From contig CACNIG010000001.1 in NCBI GenBank assembly GCA_902620455.1, positions 1 to 64,000 on the forward strand: 64,000 nt of DNA, given 5' to 3'. The position numbers and the translations under genes are program-made. How positions within the stretch are numbered: position 1 is the first letter of the stretch; every line of letters starts with the position of its first letter. The DNA is from an uncultured Bacteroidota bacterium. GTDB taxonomy: Bacteria; Bacteroidota; Bacteroidia; Flavobacteriales; Flavobacteriaceae. The notes under the pieces are model-generated. The model worked only from the letters and a program-made list of their open reading frames with translations. It had not been told where the DNA came from and did not search any database. Below, in pieces: positions 60,353 through 64,000 of the stretch.

Positions 60353-61021
60353 TCAATCGCAATCAATCTCATATTCACTCCAAGATTTATTGGGTGAAAT
60401 GTTTGGGAAATAGTAACATTTTTTTGTTTCATCAGGAAAATTTACATATTTATAAAAACCTGATGGTACATGAGCTCCAGTTTCGAGCGTAATATGATTA
60501 GAATTAAACTCTAAATATATTTCGACTCCTATATCTCCATATTCATCTGCCCAGTCTCTTACTTGCTCCTCTAGGTCAACCCATGCTCCCCTATTAAGAT
60601 CATCATATTGCAGAGCTACATTTAAATAAGTAAACGTAGAATATAAATTCTCATATGAATCATTGAATGAACCTGCTGGTGCCATATGACCCCTATCCCA
60701 TCTATTTGAATAATAATCATTATCATCTGATGTATAGATAGAATCAACAGTATAAAAGTTCATTCCATCTCTATCTGCATTTTTGACAATATCTCTAACG
60801 ATGTATTTAACCCAGTTTGGTTGTTCAAAAATTTCATTATATGAAATCTCAAAAATATTTGTTGTTACCAAAATTGAATCAATTTTATTCCTATCTAATT
60901 GTTTAGATATTTGGGATTGATTAAGTTCTTGTTCATCACTGGATACCTTATTATTTTGTTTATTTTCTTCTTTTTGACATGAGCTAATTATGATCAAAAA
61001 AAACAAAAAATACTTATGCAT
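60353..61021 (-). CDS. DNA/RNA non-specific endonuclease (NUC1-like) lipoprotein
   Basis: 222 residues, lipoprotein signal MHKYFLFFLIIISSC. Beta-beta-alpha-Me nuclease: catalytic DRGHMAPAGSF (RGH motif) and the Asn-bearing stretch YLNVALQYDDLNRGAWVDLE for Mg binding. Cleaves DNA and RNA without strong sequence preference; anchored outside it could scavenge nucleotides. Its ATG overlaps the stop of tesB by one base. Confidence 0.88.
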   Translation of the reverse strand: MHKYFLFFLIIISSCQKEENKQNNKVSSDEQELNQSQISKQLDRNKIDSILVTTNIFEISYNEIFEQPNWVKYIVRDIVKNADRDGMNFYTVDSIYTSDDNDYYSNRWDRGHMAPAGSFNDSYENLYSTFTYLNVALQYDDLNRGAWVDLEEQVRDWADEYGDIGVEIYLEFNSNHITLETGAHVPSGFYKYVNFPDETKKCYYFPNISPNKSWSEYEIDCD

Positions 61022-61881
61022 TATTTCTTTAATTTTCTCATTAAACCCTCTTGAGCAACCGAAGCAATCATAGTACCATCTTCTTTAAATATACTTCCCC
61101 TGGCGAACCCTCTTGAATTGGAGGCACTTGGACTTTTCATGTCATATAAAAGCCAGTCATTAATAGAGAAATCCCTATGAAACCATAAAGCATGATCAAG
61201 ACTAGCATAATAAGCTCTGGTCTTTGCAATCTCCTTCCTGTGAGGAAGAGATGCAGTTGCAAGGAGTTGATAGTCACTAACAAATGCTAATAATTGATGA
61301 TGAAATTGTAATGGCATATCTATCTTATCCTTTAACCTAAACCAACAATGATTGATGGGGAGTGCATTTTCTTTTCTTAAAAAAATGTTTGTTCCCACAG
61401 GTTTAAAGTCAAACACTTTTGGATGAGCAGCTAAAAATATTTGATACCTTTCAGCGAGTTCCTCTTTAAACTTTTCAGCTTGCTCAAAATCTGTCAATAG
61501 TAAATCCGGACTCAAGACATTTGGCATTTGAATTTGGTGATCAAAACCTTCTTCATCTTTTTGAAAAGAAGCAGCCATATTAAAAATTGCCCTTCCCTTT
61601 TGAAATGCTACAACTCTTCGTGTTGTAAAACTTCCACCATTTCTAATATTATCAACTTCATAAATAACTGGTTCATTTAAATCACCCGGTAAAATAAAAT
61701 ATGCATGCATTGAATGAGCTATTCTATTTTCAGGTACAGTCTGGTATGCTGCATGTAGTGACTGACTTAAAACTTGCCCACCAAATATTCTACCCCAGAC
61801 AGTTTTATAATTTTGACCCTCAAATTTATTGTCTTCAAGTTTTTTGAGTGTAACTATTGAAATTAATTCATCTATATCCAT
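61021..61881 (-). CDS. tesB: Acyl-CoA thioesterase II
   Basis: 286 residues with two hot-dog halves as in TesB: YKTVWGRIFGGQVLSQSLHA, HSMHAYFILPGDLNEPVIYE, VRNGG-type FTTRRVVAFQKGRAIFNMAA, and the second half DYQLLATASLPHRK, SLDHALWFHRDFSINDWLLY and SRGFARGSIFKEDG. Hydrolyses acyl-CoA thioesters in the cytosol. Upstream partner of the nuclease gene by a one-base overlap. Confidence 0.93.
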   Translation of the reverse strand: MDIDELISIVTLKKLEDNKFEGQNYKTVWGRIFGGQVLSQSLHAAYQTVPENRIAHSMHAYFILPGDLNEPVIYEVDNIRNGGSFTTRRVVAFQKGRAIFNMAASFQKDEEGFDHQIQMPNVLSPDLLLTDFEQAEKFKEELAERYQIFLAAHPKVFDFKPVGTNIFLRKENALPINHCWFRLKDKIDMPLQFHHQLLAFVSDYQLLATASLPHRKEIAKTRAYYASLDHALWFHRDFSINDWLLYDMKSPSASNSRGFARGSIFKEDGTMIASVAQEGLMRKLKK

Positions 61882-61951
61882 AAAATTTGTAAAAACATTT
61901 GTAAACCCTTAAAAATAGTGGCCTAATAAAACAAAGTTAGCAAAGATTGAT

Positions 61952-61959
61952 TATCTTTG
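61952..61959 (+). promoter_or_regulatory. Bacteroidota -7 box (TATCTTTG) for the M16 pair
   Basis: TATCTTTG fits TAnnTTTG, 30 bases before the ATG at 61990. No clear -33 TTG. Confidence 0.55.
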
Positions 61960-61989
61960 CGAACCTAAAACATAAATTAATTTATCAAA

Positions 61990-63324
61990 ATGAGAAATAT
62001 TTTAACAATTACATTCAGTGCTTTTTCATTTTTAGCGGTGAATTCACAACAAATTGAATTTGTAGAATATGACCTGGATAACGGACTACACGTTATTCTT
62101 CATCAAGATAATACAGCCCCAGTAATAACTACTGCTGTTTCATATCATGTTGGTTCTAAAGATGAGGAAGAGGGAAGAACCGGTTTTGCACACTTTTTTG
62201 AGCATCTACTATTTGAAGGAACCAAAAACATTGAAGGAGGACAATGGTTTAAAATTGTTGAAGCCAACGGTGGATCAAATAATGCGTATACATCAGATGA
62301 CCAAACTTATTACTATGAAGTTTTCCCCTCAAATAAATTAGAATTAAGTCTATGGATGGAGTCTGAAAGAATGTTACATCCAATAATAAGACAAGAGGAT
62401 AGAATTACATTACAGGAAGGTGTTGTTAAAGAGGAAAAAAACTTCAGATTAAGGAATGCTCCATATGGAGCTCTCTTATATGCTGTAAGAAGTAATCTTT
62501 ACAGAAAACATCCATATGGAAGATTAACAATTGGATTAGATAAAGATCTTGAAGCAGCAAATATTGATGATTTTAAGAAATTTAATCAATTATACCATAA
62601 ACCAAATAATGCTACACTGGTTGTTGCAGGCGATATAGATGTTGAAGAAGCCAAAATGTTGATCAAAAAATATTTCAATGATATTCCTAGCTCTGAACTA
62701 AATAAAAAAGAATTCCCCAAAGAAGACCCAATAACCGAGACAATCGAGGCGACTTGGTATGATCCTAATATTCAAGTCCCAGCACTACTAATTGGATATA
62801 TAACACCAAAAATGACTTCTAGAGAGTCTAGAGTCCTTAATTTACTATCCACTTATTTAAGTGATGGCAAAAGCTCTGTACTTTATAAAAAAATGATAGA
62901 TGAAAAGAAAATGGCTCTTGGAGTTCAAACTATTAATCTTGCTCAAGAGGATTATGGTACATATTTAATGTTGGCAGTGCCTCTTGGTGACTTTACACTC
63001 GATGATTTATTATCCGAGATAGATGAAGAGATTACTAAAGTTCAGAAAGATTTAATTTCAGACAGAGATTATGAAAAGCTACAAAATATTCTTGAGTCCC
63101 AATTTGTAAGCAGAAATGCTTCAATCGAGGGAATTGCAAATTCACTATCTGACTACCATACATTTTATGGAGATGCAAATCTGATAAATACTGAAATTGA
63201 AATTTATCAGAGTGTAACTAAAGAAGAAATAAGAGAAGTTGCAAGAAAGTATTTAATGCCAAATCAAAGGGTAGTTTTAGATTACTTGCCTGGGGATGAA
63301 AACAATAAAACAATAATAGAATAA
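61990..63324 (+). CDS. M16 zinc peptidase (active subunit)
   Basis: 444 residues; signal MRNILTITFSAFSFLAVNSQ. Inverted zinc motif HFFEHLLFEGTKN (His68, Glu71, His72) with the downstream Glu in VVKEEKNFRLRNAPYG, then the second M16 lobe (MLAVPLGDFTLDDLLSEIDE). It is an exported processing/oligopeptide peptidase, pairing with the next gene, which lacks the zinc motif. Its stop overlaps the next ATG (TAATG). Confidence 0.93.
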   Translation: MRNILTITFSAFSFLAVNSQQIEFVEYDLDNGLHVILHQDNTAPVITTAVSYHVGSKDEEEGRTGFAHFFEHLLFEGTKNIEGGQWFKIVEANGGSNNAYTSDDQTYYYEVFPSNKLELSLWMESERMLHPIIRQEDRITLQEGVVKEEKNFRLRNAPYGALLYAVRSNLYRKHPYGRLTIGLDKDLEAANIDDFKKFNQLYHKPNNATLVVAGDIDVEEAKMLIKKYFNDIPSSELNKKEFPKEDPITETIEATWYDPNIQVPALLIGYITPKMTSRESRVLNLLSTYLSDGKSSVLYKKMIDEKKMALGVQTINLAQEDYGTYLMLAVPLGDFTLDDLLSEIDEEITKVQKDLISDRDYEKLQNILESQFVSRNASIEGIANSLSDYHTFYGDANLINTEIEIYQSVTKEEIREVARKYLMPNQRVVLDYLPGDENNKTIIE

Positions 63325-64000
63325 TGAAAAATATTTTAAAAAATTTAATTAAACCTAGTGCTTTAAGTAAGGCGTTAATAATTACTGGATTAATTTTTTA
63401 TAATCCTGTAAGCTCTCAATTAGACAGATCCGTAATGCCTGAATCTGGTCCTGCACCGGAGATATTTTTTGGTAAACCTAATACTTTTAAATTAGATAAC
63501 GGTCTTACAGTAATGGTAGTAGAAAACTCTAAACTACCAAGAGCCTCAGCTTCATTATCATTTGATAATCCACTAATTTTTGAAGGAGAAGTAGCCGGAG
63601 TCAGTTCAATTTTAGGGGAAATGATTGGAAATGGAACTCAGTCAATTTCAAAAGAAAAATTTTTAGAAGAAGTTGATTTTATGGGTGCTTCAATGAGTGT
63701 GTCTGGATCTGGTGCATTTGCTAGCTCACTTTCAAGATATTTCCCAAGAGTATTAGAGTTAATGGCAGATGCTGTTTTAAATCCTCTTTTAACACAAGAG
63801 GAATTTGATAGTCAGAAAAATTTAATTAAAGAAAGTCTAAAATCTGCAGACAAAGATGTTGCCACTGCTGCGAATAGAGTTCAGGATTTAATTACATATG
63901 GAGCAAGCCACCCCAATGGAGAGTTTGTTTCGCAAGAGACTCTTGATAAATCCGAATTAAATGATGCAATTGATTTTTACAATAATTATGCAAGTCCTAA
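63324..64000 (+). CDS. M16-like protein lacking the zinc motif (partial, runs off window)
   Basis: Read from the sequence to the right edge, about 225 residues: signal LIITGLIFYNPVSSQ, then FKLDNGLTVMVVENSKLPRA and the M16 lobe-1 helices. Where active members have HxxEH it reads GVSSILGEMIG, so it is the non-catalytic partner typical of M16B pairs (the active one is directly upstream). ATG at 63324 overlaps the previous stop. The 3' end is missing. Confidence 0.88.
   Translation, partial: MKNILKNLIKPSALSKALIITGLIFYNPVSSQLDRSVMPESGPAPEIFFGKPNTFKLDNGLTVMVVENSKLPRASASLSFDNPLIFEGEVAGVSSILGEMIGNGTQSISKEKFLEEVDFMGASMSVSGSGAFASSLSRYFPRVLELMADAVLNPLLTQEEFDSQKNLIKESLKSADKDVATAANRVQDLITYGASHPNGEFVSQETLDKSELNDAIDFYNNYASP

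Overview
This 64 kb window reads as chromosome of a marine-type Bacteroidota (Flavobacteriia). The evidence is very AT-rich DNA, many SPII lipoproteins and short signal peptides ending in 'SQ' or 'NAQ', TonB-dependent receptors, DUF5916 and DUF4956/DUF2490 proteins, a GH3 enzyme, several families I recall as typical of flavobacteria, and repeated promoter-like TAnnTTTG (-7) boxes a few bases upstream of start codons. Genes are densely packed, often with 1-8 nt overlaps, and alternate between strands in short operons. I see no phage, insertion sequence, CRISPR array or rRNA, and one tRNA (Asn-GTT).

Layout. 0-1.2 kb: 3' part of the RseP site-2 protease. 1.3-5.8 kb (minus): two tandem paralogous TonB-dependent receptors, one with a large His/Glu/Asp-rich insertion, plus a small His-rich secreted protein; a strong inverted repeat lies between them (probable metal-uptake locus). 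5.8-12 kb: tRNA-Asn, small membrane, lipo- and RHH-type proteins, a TrmH-type rRNA methylase, MerC-like protein, double NTF2-like protein, lipoprotein amidohydrolase and a Kazal-domain lipoprotein. 12-19 kb: Lys-rich coiled-coil protein, lipoprotein ADP-ribosylglycohydrolase, SRPBCC protein, Met/His-rich secreted protein, DUF1080 lipoprotein, GNAT, SGNH hydrolase and saccharopine-dehydrogenase-like oxidoreductase. 19-27 kb: secreted metzincin-like protease, ParB/SerK-like protein, methyltransferase, Tas-like aldo/keto reductase, a 1007-residue kinase/M23/class-III aminotransferase fusion and a SOUL protein. 27-29 kb: glnK-amtB. 29-35 kb: FAD oxidoreductase, GntP permease, SGNH lipoprotein, and a lipoprotein combining an InlB-type repeat, a HExxH gluzincin-like domain and a cupredoxin. 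34-42 kb: DUF1643, GH3, NAD(P)H oxidoreductase, YpdA-type reductase, amidohydrolase, secreted M20 carbamoylase-like enzyme and Rieske oxygenase. 42-45 kb: Rieske lipoprotein/b561-like/YceI module and an esterase. 45-48 kb: four small exported proteins (two probable alpha+beta-barrel, two NTF2-like). 48-55 kb: structured intergenic region, lipoprotein RidA, and a DUF4956-DUF2490-2TM-DUF5916-DUF5916 operon. 55-60 kb: PLP class-V enzyme, Kazal lipoprotein overlapping an indoleamine-2,3-dioxygenase-type enzyme, and a chain of small exported beta-rich proteins. 60-64 kb: SET-domain protein, lipoprotein nuclease, TesB thioesterase, and a pair of M16 peptidases (the second runs off the end).

The content suggests a heterotrophic particle- or bloom-associated lifestyle: import of metals through TonB receptors, ammonium uptake under PII control, hydrolysis of peptides, amides, glycans and nucleic acids outside the cytoplasm, and protease inhibitors on the surface. 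Four small genes that simple length cut-offs miss were found by reading the intergenic DNA (6904-7047, 11069-11239, 15250-15423, 15522-15635), as was a partial M16 gene at the right edge.
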